Notes: generated by a model not told the origin, from the sequence alone. Shown: positions 35,481-45,055, numbered from the stretch's first letter. The stretch: 64,000 nt of DNA from Sphingomonadaceae bacterium OTU29LAMAA1 (GCA_024072375.1 CP099617.1:1778001-1842000), one strand, 5' to 3'. Numbers and translations are program-made.

Positions 35481-37460
35481 ATGGACGGGGCCGTCCTGAT
35501 CCTAGCTCCCCGCGGACGCGATGCGGCGGTGGCGGCCGACCTGCTACGGCGTGGCGGCATTCGGGCGGACGTCGTCGCCGATCTGCCCGCCCTGATGGCG
35601 GCATTGTCGAACGACGTCGCAGCCGTGCTCATCACCGAAGAAGCGCTCGCGGCAGAGGATCGGTCACCGTTGATCGCCTGGGTGGCGGCGCAACCCACCT
35701 GGTCGGACCTGCCGTTCGTTGTGCTCGCCAATGGTGCGCGTGGCCCCCGATCCGCAGCGGCATCGGAACGGGTCGGCGACCTTGGCAACGTCGTGCTGCT
35801 GGAACGCCCGCTGCATGCCGAGGCGATGCTCGGTGCGATCCGGTCGGCGATCAAGGCGCGAACGCGGCAATACGAAGTCCGCTGGGCAGCCTCGATGCTG
35901 GAAGCAGCGGTGAAGCAGCGGACCGCGGAGCTGGAGGCGGCGCGCGGCAGTCTGGAATTTGCGCTCGATGCCGCTGGCATGGGCAGTTGGGACCTCGACC
36001 TCGCCAGCGGCACAATACAGCGCAGCCTTCGCCACGACGAGATCTTCGGCTATGCCGAGCCGCAGCCGGAATGGTCGATCGAGCGGATGCTGTCGCATGT
36101 CGACCCCCGCCAGCGCGATGCGATCGCCGCCGCATTCGAAAACGCTCTCGTTATCGGCACGCTCGATATCGAATGCCCGATCCGTGGGGCGGATGGCAGC
36201 CAGCGGTGGATCACCAAAAAAGGCCGCATCCGCTTCGACTCGGCAGACCAACCGGTTCGTATGACGGGCGTCGTGACCGACATCACCACCCGCAAAGAGG
36301 CCGATGTCCAGCTGGCGCAGGCACAGAAGATGGACGCGATCGGCCAACTCACCGGCGGGGTCGCGCATGATTTCAATAATTTGCTCACGCCGATCGTCGG
36401 CAGTCTCGACATGGTCCGCCGCCGTCATCTGGATGACGAGCGCACGCAGCGGATGGTTGGCGGCGCGCTACAGGCGGCGGAGCGCGCGGCGACTTTGACC
36501 CAGCGACTGCTAGCATTCGCCCGGCGACAGGCGCTTCAACCCAAAGCGGTTGATATCGGTGCACTGATCGACGGTATGGTCGACCTGATTCGTCGTTCGC
36601 TCGGCCCGACGATCAAGGTGGTACTCGAGGTTCCGCCGAGCCTGCCGCCCGCCCGCGTCGATCCCAATCAGCTCGAACTGGCGTTGCTCAACCTCGCGAT
36701 CAACGCACGCGATGCCATGCCCGGCGGCGGCCAATTGACCATTACGGTCGCCGACGCGTCGCTCACCCGACGCAACGCCATTGGCCTGGATGCCGGGCGT
36801 TATGTGCGGATCCTCGCGGGTGACACAGGCGTCGGTATGGATCAGGCGACGCTGGCTCGCGCGACCGAGCCGTTCTTTTCGACCAAGGGCGTCGGCAAGG
36901 GCACAGGGCTCGGCCTTTCGATGATTCACGGTCTGGCCGCGCAATCGGGCGGCACATTGACGCTGGCGAGCGAACCCGGTCAGGGCACCAGCGTGGAACT
37001 GTGGTTACCCGCGACGCAGGATGAGCCGACAGTCATTGCCGATCGGCGCAGTGAACCGATGCAGGCGCGGCGAGCCGCCCGGATATTGCTCGTCGACGAT
37101 GAGGACATCGTCCGTTTGGCGACCGCCGACATGCTGCGCGATATCGGCTATCAGGTGGTCGAGGTATCATCGGGCAGTCAGGCGCTGACGGTGATCCGTA
37201 GCGGCGCCGAGGTCGATCTGCTGGTCACCGATTATTTGATGCCAGGTATGACCGGGGCGGCGCTGATCGGCGAGTTGCGCGGCCGCGGCCATGCCTTGCC
37301 GATGCTGTTGATCACCGGCTATGCGGCGACCGGAACGGACGTGCCCTCCGACGTACCGCGTCTTGCCAAACCGTTCCGTCAAGTCGATCTTGCGGCACAG
37401 GTCGACGACTTGCTGCACGTTGCGACGGACAGGAGCAAGGGACTGCGTATCGTCCGTTGA
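35481..37460 (+). CDS. PAS-containing hybrid histidine kinase with N-terminal pseudo-receiver
   Basis: 659 residues. Domains: a receiver-like N-terminal module (3-125) that lacks the phospho-acceptor Asp (VLITEEAL where LLLDxxMP is expected) and has ERP instead of KP; a PAS domain (about 155-272); a HisKA helix with the phospho-acceptor His296 (GGVAHDFNNLL); HATPase with NLAINARDAMPGGG and GTGLGLSMIHGL; and a C-terminal true receiver (RILLVDDEDIV, LLVTDYLMPG). No membrane segment, so it is a cytoplasmic sensor. It follows the KaiC-like gene by 1 nt. The pair probably forms a KaiC-to-kinase signalling unit. Confidence 0.9.
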   Translation: MDGAVLILAPRGRDAAVAADLLRRGGIRADVVADLPALMAALSNDVAAVLITEEALAAEDRSPLIAWVAAQPTWSDLPFVVLANGARGPRSAAASERVGDLGNVVLLERPLHAEAMLGAIRSAIKARTRQYEVRWAASMLEAAVKQRTAELEAARGSLEFALDAAGMGSWDLDLASGTIQRSLRHDEIFGYAEPQPEWSIERMLSHVDPRQRDAIAAAFENALVIGTLDIECPIRGADGSQRWITKKGRIRFDSADQPVRMTGVVTDITTRKEADVQLAQAQKMDAIGQLTGGVAHDFNNLLTPIVGSLDMVRRRHLDDERTQRMVGGALQAAERAATLTQRLLAFARRQALQPKAVDIGALIDGMVDLIRRSLGPTIKVVLEVPPSLPPARVDPNQLELALLNLAINARDAMPGGGQLTITVADASLTRRNAIGLDAGRYVRILAGDTGVGMDQATLARATEPFFSTKGVGKGTGLGLSMIHGLAAQSGGTLTLASEPGQGTSVELWLPATQDEPTVIADRRSEPMQARRAARILLVDDEDIVRLATADMLRDIGYQVVEVSSGSQALTVIRSGAEVDLLVTDYLMPGMTGAALIGELRGRGHALPMLLITGYAATGTDVPSDVPRLAKPFRQVDLAAQVDDLLHVATDRSKGLRIVR

Positions 37461-37558
37461 GCGACCGTGTCCATCCGGGCCTATCTCTCCTTAACCGTTT
37501 GCTTGCTAAGGCAGGCGAATACAGGGGCGATCTCGGGGCGGAGCGGGCGGTGGCATTG

Positions 37559-38548
37559 ATGGGTTCGGCCGATCCAGGCCGCCGCAATACGGCGATCGAC
37601 AGCGTCCGCGGGTTGCTCGTACTGGCCGTCATCCTGGGTCATTACGGAGAACTCGCCGATCGTACGAGCCTCTTGACCTGGCTCGGGACCGGGTTTCGCA
37701 TGCCGCTGTTCATCGGTCTGTCGGGCTATCTGTTTAGCCTCGAACGCGCACGCGCGACGCCTCTGCCGCGATTGCTACGACGCTACAATGCGCGCCTGAT
37801 CATGCCGTGGGTCGCTGCGTTGATCGTCTATCTAATTATCACCCAGCAGGTTGCGCTGCTGACGCCCTACACGATGCTGGTTCGTCCGCCGTATCACTTC
37901 TGGTTCGTGCCCGTACTGATGGCGTTCATCGTTGTGGCCGCGAGCAGCCGGCTGAGCCCGGTCGCGATGCTGGGGATTGCGATTCCCTTGAGTATTGGCG
38001 CGATGTACGTGTTTGGCGTAGGCCATGTCACGCAGGCGGCGCATGCGTCGCTGTTGGATCGTCGGTTTTTTATTTATCCGATCTATTTTTACTACGGCCT
38101 GTGGATTGCACGACGGGCGCCCGATCGCTGGCGTACTATCGCGGCAATTATGCTGGTCCCGATCGGTGTGGTCTGGTGGTGCAAGCTGTACGGTGAGCCG
38201 AACCTTGCGGGCGAGGTCGCCGCGAGCCTGCTGTCGTCGCTGGCGCTGATCTATCTGCTGCCACGCATCCGCACGATCCCGTACACCATTCCGGTGGTCG
38301 CGGAGATCGGACGCAACAGCCTGTTCTTCTATCTGTGGCACCCGATGTTGTTCGGCCTGTGGACGAACGCCGGGATGGTCGGCCTGCCGATGCTGGCGAC
38401 GACGATCCTGAGCCTGATCGCCTTGCAGATGGGGCTGGCGCGTCATGCCGGGATCGCCGGCGTGCTGGGCATGATCCCGCGTCGGCCGGCGACGGCGGAC
38501 GCGGCCACGCCGATACCGCTCGCCGCCGTATCGGGATCGACGACATGA
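37559..38548 (+). CDS. Acyltransferase 3 family membrane protein
   Basis: Integral membrane O-acyltransferase of the OafA/OpgC type with about ten hydrophobic helices, starting at RNTAIDSVRGLLVLAVILGHYGE where the conserved His sits. It probably acetylates or succinylates an extracellular polysaccharide, lipopolysaccharide or glucan. I place the start at ATG 37559. A longer frame from TTG 37457 overlaps the kinase stop, but its codons (CTA, CTT, GCT, AGG) are unlike those of its neighbours. It overlaps the next esterase gene by four bases (ATGA), so the two may act on the same acyl groups. Confidence 0.82.
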   Translation: MGSADPGRRNTAIDSVRGLLVLAVILGHYGELADRTSLLTWLGTGFRMPLFIGLSGYLFSLERARATPLPRLLRRYNARLIMPWVAALIVYLIITQQVALLTPYTMLVRPPYHFWFVPVLMAFIVVAASSRLSPVAMLGIAIPLSIGAMYVFGVGHVTQAAHASLLDRRFFIYPIYFYYGLWIARRAPDRWRTIAAIMLVPIGVVWWCKLYGEPNLAGEVAASLLSSLALIYLLPRIRTIPYTIPVVAEIGRNSLFFYLWHPMLFGLWTNAGMVGLPMLATTILSLIALQMGLARHAGIAGVLGMIPRRPATADAATPIPLAAVSGSTT

Positions 38549-39777
38549 ACGCGGCGACGCGCTTGTTGCGGACCGGCACGATGACGGTCACGGGGCTGTT
38601 CGTCGCGGGCAGCCTGATCCTGCTATGGTCGGCGCTGGTGCCGGTGATCCCGATGCTGCGCCTGTATGCGATCGAGGTGGTACCCAATGCCGCGCCCTGG
38701 TTGCTGCTGGGCGGTATCGCCGCGCTGATCGTCGCGATCCTGTTCGACCTGCGCCGATCGACGCGTGCGACCCTTGGATTGCGGACGGCCGCCACGCTGA
38801 TGGTGCTGACTGCGGGCGGGATCATCGGCCATTTCCTCGTCATCGCCTATCGCAACGACGTGCCGATCAGGATCGGCAAGACGTTGTCGTTGCGGCATTT
38901 CAGCGAAACGGGCGCGCCGGACGAAAGCCGCATCTATGCCGCGCCCGCCGGCGAACCGCTGTGGCTTGATATCTATCGACCGCCCGCCGCGCTGCGGCTG
39001 GAGCGCACACCGGTGATGATGATCGTCCACGGCGGCGGATTCGTCGGCGGCGATCGACGGGTCGGCGCGGCGAACATGCGGCATTACGCGCGGCGGGGCT
39101 GGACCGTCGTCAGCATCGACTATCGCCTGGCGCGGCCCGGACGGCCGACCTGGAATCTGGCGCTGGAAGACGTCCGGTGCGCGCTGGGCTGGATTGCCGG
39201 CAATGCGGATGCACTGGGCGTCGACGTCCGCCGGCTGACGCTGAGCGGCGTATCCGCAGGCGCGCATCTGGCGATGGCGGCAGCCTATTCCGCCGGCCCC
39301 GGTCGTGGCGCCACCGCATGCGGCGCGCAGGTGCCACGGCCCGCGGCGGTGTGGGTGCGGGCGCCCCTGATCGACCCGCGCAATTCCTGGCTGCATGACG
39401 GCGAGATGCAGGCGGTACAGCGCCATTACATGACGCTGTACCTCGGTGGATCGCCGGAGCGTTACCCGGAGCGCTATGCCGCGCTGGACCTGCGTCGCTA
39501 TGCCGACCGCCGAAATCCGCCGACGCTCATCATGGCCGGACGCGAAGATCCGCTGTTGCCGGTTGCCGACGTACAGGAATTCGCGCGACGTTCGCAGGCC
39601 GCGGGCGCGACCGTGCGCCTGATCCTGTTCCCGTATTCGGGGCACGATTTCAACACGACCTATGGCGGCATTGCGAACCAGATCGTCAGGGGGGTCATAC
39701 AGCAATTCAGCCGGGAGCATGGCGGCGGGCCGATGGAACGCAAGGCCACCGTCACGACGCAGGCCGGCCGCCGTTGA
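38545..39777 (+). CDS. Membrane-anchored alpha/beta-hydrolase (carboxylesterase)
   Basis: 410 residues. Three N-terminal hydrophobic helices (about 13-35, 50-68, 78-98) anchor a BD-FAE/esterase-lipase-like catalytic domain. It has VHGGGFVGGDRR (oxyanion hole), LSGVSAGAHLAMAAAY (nucleophile Ser), an acid-loop AGREDPLLPVAD and YSGHDFNTTYGG with the catalytic His. It starts within the stop of the acyltransferase gene, suggesting a paired acyl-adding and acyl-removing function at the envelope, which is inference. Confidence 0.85.
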   Translation: MNAATRLLRTGTMTVTGLFVAGSLILLWSALVPVIPMLRLYAIEVVPNAAPWLLLGGIAALIVAILFDLRRSTRATLGLRTAATLMVLTAGGIIGHFLVIAYRNDVPIRIGKTLSLRHFSETGAPDESRIYAAPAGEPLWLDIYRPPAALRLERTPVMMIVHGGGFVGGDRRVGAANMRHYARRGWTVVSIDYRLARPGRPTWNLALEDVRCALGWIAGNADALGVDVRRLTLSGVSAGAHLAMAAAYSAGPGRGATACGAQVPRPAAVWVRAPLIDPRNSWLHDGEMQAVQRHYMTLYLGGSPERYPERYAALDLRRYADRRNPPTLIMAGREDPLLPVADVQEFARRSQAAGATVRLILFPYSGHDFNTTYGGIANQIVRGVIQQFSREHGGGPMERKATVTTQAGRR

Positions 39778-39828
39778 CGGCATAATCGATCGCTGGCGAT
39801 CCGGCGGCGATGCTGGCATCACGGTGGC

Positions 39829-40287
39829 ATGCTGTTCGCCCTGCTGCTTCAAGCCGTAACGCCACCCCCGCCGGTCCTCCCGCCCGCCGGCCCCGGTCAG
39901 CCGCCGGCGACCTTCGTGGTCGAGCCGGTCGGCATGGCCCTGGCGGGGTTCGATGCCGATGGCGACGGGCGCACCACCCGCGCGGAGATGGAAGCGGGCG
40001 TGCGGCGCAGCTACGCCGCGATCGATACCGGTAATAGCGGATCGATCGGCTATATCGCCTTCGCCGACTGGGCGGAGCGCTGGCTGGGCGACCGCAACGC
40101 GCTGCCCAGCCCGTTCGAGGTGGACGGCGATGGCGACAACCGGATCACGCCTGCGGAATTGCAGGCGGCATTCCGCAAGGTGTTCGCAAGGCTCGACGCG
40201 GACAAGGACGGCAGCCTCAGCCGCAAGGAACTGCTGACGATCCGCGCCATGGCCGGACGGACGATGGGACCGCCCCGCAAGCGCTGA
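39829..40287 (+). CDS. EF-hand calcium-binding protein (exported)
   Basis: 152 residues with a short hydrophobic N-terminus (MLFALLLQAV) and a Pro-rich linker, then four EF-hand loops: DADGDGRTTRAE, DTGNSGSIGYIA, DGDGDNRITPAE and DADKDGSLSRKE. The first, third and fourth have the Asp pattern and final Glu needed for calcium; the second lacks the last acidic ligand. A periplasmic calmodulin-like sensor or buffer is likely. The partner is unknown. Confidence 0.85.
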   Translation: MLFALLLQAVTPPPPVLPPAGPGQPPATFVVEPVGMALAGFDADGDGRTTRAEMEAGVRRSYAAIDTGNSGSIGYIAFADWAERWLGDRNALPSPFEVDGDGDNRITPAELQAAFRKVFARLDADKDGSLSRKELLTIRAMAGRTMGPPRKR

Positions 40288-40294
40288 ACCGCCG

Positions 40295-40459
40295 TCAGCC
40301 GCCGCCGATCCCCTCGATCACCACGCCGCTGCCGTCGCAGGCCGGACAGGCCGCATCGTCGATCCGGCCGCTGCCGTTGCAGCGCGGGCAGACATTCTCG
40401 CCCGTGCCGGGAGTGCCGGCGGGGGCCTGATCGCCCGGAGCCAAGGGTTGGTCGGTCAT
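40295..40459 (-). CDS. Small zinc-finger-like protein (CxxCxGxG repeats)
   Basis: 54 residues. After a Pro/Gly linker come two treble-clef-like units, [12 protein letters not shown] and [12 protein letters not shown], the same CxxCxGxG pattern as the DnaJ zinc region. AAGGAG stands seven bases before ATG 40459, a very strong start. The length is below common gene-calling limits. It probably binds one zinc. It diverges from tgt, whose 5' end it abuts. No function is known. Confidence 0.8.
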   Translation of the reverse strand: MTDQPLAPGDQAPAGTPGTGENVCPRCNGSGRIDDAACPACDGSGVVIEGIGGG

Positions 40460-40526
40460 GTCCGTATCTCCTTCTGCCTCACCAACGCTCGACACCGCCC
40501 GCGGGCTTCGCCAAAGCGCGAGCGTC

Positions 40527-41660
40527 ATGTCCCGTTTCGCCTTTTCCATCGCCGCCATGGATGGCCGCGCCCGTACCGGCACCATCAGCATGCAGCGCGG
40601 TGCGATCCGCACGCCCGCGTTCATGCCCGTCGGCACCGCCGCGACGGTCAAGGCGATGAAGCCCGCCGATGTCGCCGCGTCGGGCGCGGACATCATCCTC
40701 GGCAACACCTATCACCTCATGCTGCGACCGGGTGCCGAACGCGTCGCACGCCTTGGCGGGTTGCACGATTTCATGGGATGGGAGCGGCCCATCCTGACCG
40801 ATTCGGGCGGATATCAGGTGATGAGCCTAGCCGACCTGACCAAGCGATCCGAAGAGGGCGTGTCGTTCAAGTCGCACCTCGATGGTACGCGGCATCTGCT
40901 CAGCCCGGAACGCTCGATCGAGATCCAGCGGCTGCTCGGGTCCAACATCGTCATGGCGTTCGACGAGCTGGTCCCGACCACCTCGACGCGGGAAGTGCAG
41001 GCAGCGGCGATGGAGCGGTCGATGCGCTGGGCGCAGCGATCACGCGACGCCTTCGACGGCGGCGGCGCGCATGCGGAGAACAACGCGATCTTCGGCATCC
41101 AGCAGGGCGCACTGGACGAAGGATTGCGCAAGGCATCGGCGGATGCGCTCATCCATATCGGCTTCGATGGCTATGCGGTCGGCGGCCTCGCGGTCGGCGA
41201 GGGGCAGGAGGCGATGTTCGGCTGCCTCGATTTCGCGCCGGGACAGCTGCCTGCCGACAAGCCGCGATATCTGATGGGCGTCGGCAAGCCCGACGATATC
41301 GTCGGCGCGGTGGAGCGCGGCATCGACATGTTCGATTGCGTGATGCCGACCCGGTCGGGGCGGACCGGACAGGCGTTTACGCGCACCGGACCGATCAACC
41401 TGCGCAACGCGAAGTTCGGCGAGGATCAGGCACCGCTCGATCCGGAATGCGCCTGCCCGGTGTGTTCGACCTGGAGCCGGGCCTATATCCATCATCTGGT
41501 CCGCGCCGGCGAAATCCTGGGTGCGATGCTGATGACCGAACATAATATCTGGTTCTACGAGGCCTTGATGGCGGACCTGCGGAGCGCCATTGCGGCCGGA
41601 GAGTTGACCCCGTTCGCGAACGCGTTCCGTGCGCGTTACCAGAGGGCCAAGGGAGAGTAA
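40527..41660 (+). CDS. tgt: tRNA-guanine transglycosylase
   Basis: 377 residues; swaps guanine-34 for preQ1 in tRNA-His/Asp/Asn/Tyr, the step before QueA. Signature blocks are AARTGTI-like [70 protein letters not shown] (nucleophile Asp) and the zinc site [19 protein letters not shown] 40527 matches the family start; 40458 would add 23 unrelated residues and share its bases with the divergent zinc-finger gene's start. Confidence 0.94.
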   Translation: MSRFAFSIAAMDGRARTGTISMQRGAIRTPAFMPVGTAATVKAMKPADVAASGADIILGNTYHLMLRPGAERVARLGGLHDFMGWERPILTDSGGYQVMSLADLTKRSEEGVSFKSHLDGTRHLLSPERSIEIQRLLGSNIVMAFDELVPTTSTREVQAAAMERSMRWAQRSRDAFDGGGAHAENNAIFGIQQGALDEGLRKASADALIHIGFDGYAVGGLAVGEGQEAMFGCLDFAPGQLPADKPRYLMGVGKPDDIVGAVERGIDMFDCVMPTRSGRTGQAFTRTGPINLRNAKFGEDQAPLDPECACPVCSTWSRAYIHHLVRAGEILGAMLMTEHNIWFYEALMADLRSAIAAGELTPFANAFRARYQRAKGE

Positions 41661-41662
41661 GC

Positions 41663-41851
41663 ATGTCGGATCAGCCCAACGAGATCCTGGAAGCCGCCGC
41701 CGCCGCCAAGGCGCAGCAGGACGCCGCAGCGAAGTCGCGCGGCAAGGTGGACAAGAACCATTGGCCGATGCGCATCATCGGCGTGGGGATCGGATCGGCT
41801 GCGGTGGCGGCGGCTGTGTTGTTCGCTAATTCCGGGAAGAAGAAGGACTGA
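41663..41851 (+). CDS. Small single-pass membrane protein
   Basis: 62 residues, ATG 41663 with GGGAGAG upstream, 2 nt after tgt. An Ala/Gln/Lys-rich soluble helix is followed by one membrane helix (IIGVGIGSAAVAAAVLFA) and a Lys tail. Proteins of this shape commonly follow tgt in sphingomonads. The function is unknown. Confidence 0.78.
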   Translation: MSDQPNEILEAAAAAKAQQDAAAKSRGKVDKNHWPMRIIGVGIGSAAVAAAVLFANSGKKKD

Positions 41852-41854
41852 TTT

Positions 41855-42105
41855 TCTCGCGAAGACGCGAAGACGCCAAGGCGCGAAGAAGGTTTTTTCG
41901 CGCGGAGGCGCGGAGACGCGGAGAAGAAGAGGGTGGCGTGGCGCCGCAGGCTTTACTCATGCTGGTCAGCGCGCGCGGCGCGCCGCGGTTTGTAAGCGGC
42001 TGCGCCGAGGGCATTGTGCCAATCTTCCTGTCTTCTTCTCCGCGTCTCCGCGCCTCCGCGCGAACCAATCTTCTTCTTCGCGGCCTCGCGGCTTCGCATG
42101 AATCA
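41855..42105. repeat. Composite palindromic repeat (CGCGGAGA type), copy 2
   Basis: This gap before the M16 peptidase gene holds a perfect 34-bp inverted repeat: 41897-41930 reads as the exact reverse complement of 42031-42064, with arms built of CGCGGAG units. Outer, less perfect arms made of CGCGAAG units lie at about 41855-41892 and 42065-42098. The 100-bp centre is unrelated sequence. It is the same design as copy 1 near 8.1 kb. No reading frame or RNA gene is apparent inside. Confidence 0.85.
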
Positions 42106-42184
42106 CAGATACCCCGCATTGACACCACCCGCACAACCCGGTTGAACCGGCGGCATCGTCCCGCCTGAGCCGGAGCCTTTTTCC

Positions 42185-45019
42185 ATGCGCCTCGTTCGTG
42201 CCGCCCTGTTGCTGGGGGCCGCGCTGCTGCCCATCGCCGCCACTGCCCAGACCAAGCCGCAGGCGAACACCGCTGCGGTGAAGCCGATCGCCTATACCGA
42301 GCGGACGCTGCCGAACGGGCTGCGCGTCTATGCGTTGCGCGACACGACGACGCCCAACGTCGCGGTGCAGGTGTGGTACGATGTCGGGTCGAAGGACGAT
42401 CCGCAGGGCCGATCCGGCTTCGCGCACATGTTCGAACATCTGATGTTCAAGGCGACGCGCAATCTCGTGTCCGAACAGATGGATCGGCTGACCGAGGATG
42501 TCGGCGGCTACAACAACGCCTCGACCAACGACGATTATACGAATTACTACGAGGTCGTACCCGCCAATCACCTGCAACGGCTGTTGTTCGCCGAGGCGGA
42601 CCGGATGGCCAGTCTGGTGGTCGAGCCGAAGAGCTTCGCGTCCGAGCGCGACGTGGTGAAGGAGGAGCTGCGCCAGAGCACGCTCGCGCGGCCCTATGGC
42701 AAGCTGTTCTCCACCTATCTGTCGGCCGCCGCCTACACCACGCATCCCTATGCGCGATCGACGATCGGCAGCATCGAGAATCTGGAAGCGGCGTCGATCG
42801 ACGACGTTCGCGGGTTCCACGCGACCTATTATCGACCCGACAACGCGATCCTCGTCGTATCGGGGAACTACGATCCCCGGCAGCTCGACGCGTGGATCGA
42901 CCAGTATTTCGCCGGAATCGCCAGACCGTCGACGGCGATCCCGCGCGTGACGGTGCAGGAGCCGCCGCGGACCAAGGCCGTGAGCTATACGGTGTACGAG
43001 CCGAACACGCCTTTGCCTGCGGTGCTGATGAGCTGGCACGTACCCGCAGACCGCGACGCGGACATTCCGGCGCTGACGGTGCTCCAGACGATCCTGTCCA
43101 CCGGCGAGAGCAGCCGGATGTACGAAAGCCTCGTCTATCGCGACCAGCTGGCGCAGGATGCCTCGTCGTTTCTCGACAGCAAACAGGGCACCGGCAATCT
43201 GATCGCCTATGCGATCCTGGCGGGCGGCAAGACCGTCGATCAGGGCGAAACGGCGCTGAAGCGCGAGATCGCGCGATTCCGCGATGCGCCGGTGACGGCA
43301 GCCGAGCTGGCGGAAGCGAAGAACGAGATCCTGACGTCGGCCATCAAGAGCCGCGAAACGGCGGAAGGCAAGGCGCGCATCCTCGCCTCCTCGGTCATCG
43401 TCGACGGCGATGCCAGGGCGGCGGACCGGCAGCTCGCCGCGATCGCGCAGGTGACGGCAGCCGACGTGCAGCGCGTGGCCCGCCGGTATCTGGGCGACAA
43501 CCAGTCGGCGACGATCCGCTATCTGCCCGATACGGCCAAGCCCGCCGGACAGAGCGGTGACACCATAGCCGTCGCATCGTCGGTGCAGACCGCGCCGCTG
43601 AAGGCACCGGCGAACATCGCCATCGTCACGCCGGCCCCCGAGGGCCAGCGGATCCAGCCGCCCGCCCCTGCCACGCCGATCAAGGCCAACCTGCCGCAGC
43701 CAGTGGAGACGCGGCTTGCCAACGGGCTGCGGGTCATCACCGTCGAACGCCACGACCTGCCGATCGCCACCGCCTATCTGGTCGCGACGGGCGGACAGGC
43801 GCTCGATCCCGCAACCCGGTCCGGCGTCAGCAGCCTTGCCGCCAGCCTGATGACCAAGGGGACGGCGACGCGATCGGCGACCGAGATCGCGCGCCAGATC
43901 GAAAGCCTCGGCGGGTCGATCGGAGCCGACGCGGCGAGCGAGGGCGGCACCGTCGCGGTGACGGTGAAGTCGGATCAACTCGCCCCGGCAATGGCGATCC
44001 TCGCCGATGTCGCCACGCACCCGACCTTCGCCGCGGAGGAACTCGAGCGGGCACGGGCGCAGCAGGTCGATGCCGTGACGGTCGCGTTCAAGAACCCGGC
44101 ACAGCTGGCCGCGATGGTCGCCGATCGCGCGGCGTTCGGTGCCTCGCCGTTCGGCGCGCCGGGCAGCGGCACGCCCGCGTCGCTGAAGGCGATCACGCGG
44201 ACCGACGTGACCGCGGCCTATGCCCGCACCTGGCGCCCCGATCAGGCGGCGCTGGTATTGGTCGGCGATGTCACGCCGGCGCAGGCCCGGGCGCTGGCCG
44301 AAGCGCAATTGGGCGGGTGGCGCGCGCCCGCGGCTGCGGCCGCGGCGTTGCCGACCGCGACGAGCTTCCCTGCCCCCCGCACGATCGTCATCGATATGCC
44401 CGGTGCGGGTCAGGCCGGGGTGGTGGTCGAGCGACCGGCGATCCCGCGGGCGGACGCGCGCTACTATCCCTTTGCGGTCGCCAACACCGTATTGGGCGGC
44501 GGCTTTTCGTCGCGGCTGAACCAGGAGGTGCGGATCAAGCGCGGCCTCGCCTATGGCGCGGGCAGCGGCGTCGATGCGGCACGGTCGGTCGGCAGCATCG
44601 CCGCGCGGACCCAGACGAAGAACGCGACCGCGGCGGAGGTGGTGACGCTGATGACGGCCGAGATGGCGCGGATGGGGGCGGCACCGGTGCCGGAAGCCGA
44701 ACTCGCCACCCGCAAGGCGGTGCTGGTGGGCGGCTTCGGACGCGCGGTGGAGACGACCGACGGCATCGCCGGCATGATCGGCGAATATGTGCTGGACGGC
44801 GTGCCGCTGACCGAATTGCAGACCTATACCGCGAAGGTCGAGGCGGTGACCCCGGCGGCGGTGCAGTCGGCTTCGGCGGCGCTGCTCGACCCGAGGGCGG
44901 CCAGCGTTGCGATCGTCGGCGATGCCAAACAGTTCATCGCCCCGTTGAAAGCGGCACGGCCGGACGCCGAAACGCTGACGGAGGCGCAGCTCAATCTGGA
45001 TAGCGCGACGCTGAAGTAA
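42185..45019 (+). CDS. Exported M16 family zinc metallopeptidase (tandem-domain)
   Basis: 944 residues: a signal peptide (1-21), then an active M16 half with the inverted zinc motif HMFEH (His81, Glu84, His85) and the distal Glu in ERDVVKEELRQ, and a second half (from about residue 510, RLANGLRVITVERHDLP) without the HxxEH motif. Active and inactive halves joined in one chain form the usual clamshell of pitrilysin/insulinase relatives. It probably degrades peptides in the periplasm. A hairpin follows the stop. Confidence 0.9.
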   Translation: MRLVRAALLLGAALLPIAATAQTKPQANTAAVKPIAYTERTLPNGLRVYALRDTTTPNVAVQVWYDVGSKDDPQGRSGFAHMFEHLMFKATRNLVSEQMDRLTEDVGGYNNASTNDDYTNYYEVVPANHLQRLLFAEADRMASLVVEPKSFASERDVVKEELRQSTLARPYGKLFSTYLSAAAYTTHPYARSTIGSIENLEAASIDDVRGFHATYYRPDNAILVVSGNYDPRQLDAWIDQYFAGIARPSTAIPRVTVQEPPRTKAVSYTVYEPNTPLPAVLMSWHVPADRDADIPALTVLQTILSTGESSRMYESLVYRDQLAQDASSFLDSKQGTGNLIAYAILAGGKTVDQGETALKREIARFRDAPVTAAELAEAKNEILTSAIKSRETAEGKARILASSVIVDGDARAADRQLAAIAQVTAADVQRVARRYLGDNQSATIRYLPDTAKPAGQSGDTIAVASSVQTAPLKAPANIAIVTPAPEGQRIQPPAPATPIKANLPQPVETRLANGLRVITVERHDLPIATAYLVATGGQALDPATRSGVSSLAASLMTKGTATRSATEIARQIESLGGSIGADAASEGGTVAVTVKSDQLAPAMAILADVATHPTFAAEELERARAQQVDAVTVAFKNPAQLAAMVADRAAFGASPFGAPGSGTPASLKAITRTDVTAAYARTWRPDQAALVLVGDVTPAQARALAEAQLGGWRAPAAAAAALPTATSFPAPRTIVIDMPGAGQAGVVVERPAIPRADARYYPFAVANTVLGGGFSSRLNQEVRIKRGLAYGAGSGVDAARSVGSIAARTQTKNATAAEVVTLMTAEMARMGAAPVPEAELATRKAVLVGGFGRAVETTDGIAGMIGEYVLDGVPLTELQTYTAKVEAVTPAAVQSASAALLDPRAASVAIVGDAKQFIAPLKAARPDAETLTEAQLNLDSATLK

Positions 45020-45055
45020 GGCCCATCGCCGGCGGCCCGTCGGTTCCTACCGGCG

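Noticed and set aside
36300..37000. Possible second CDS on the minus strand inside the hybrid kinase
   Set aside because: Shadow frames only; HisKA and HATPase motifs are on the plus strand.
37490..37512. CtrA-like TTAACC...TTGC site
   Set aside because: The second half-site does not match TTAA at 7-nt spacing.
41855..42105. Possible CRISPR array because of iterated CGCGGAG units
   Set aside because: The units are nested inverted repeats with no regular spacers.
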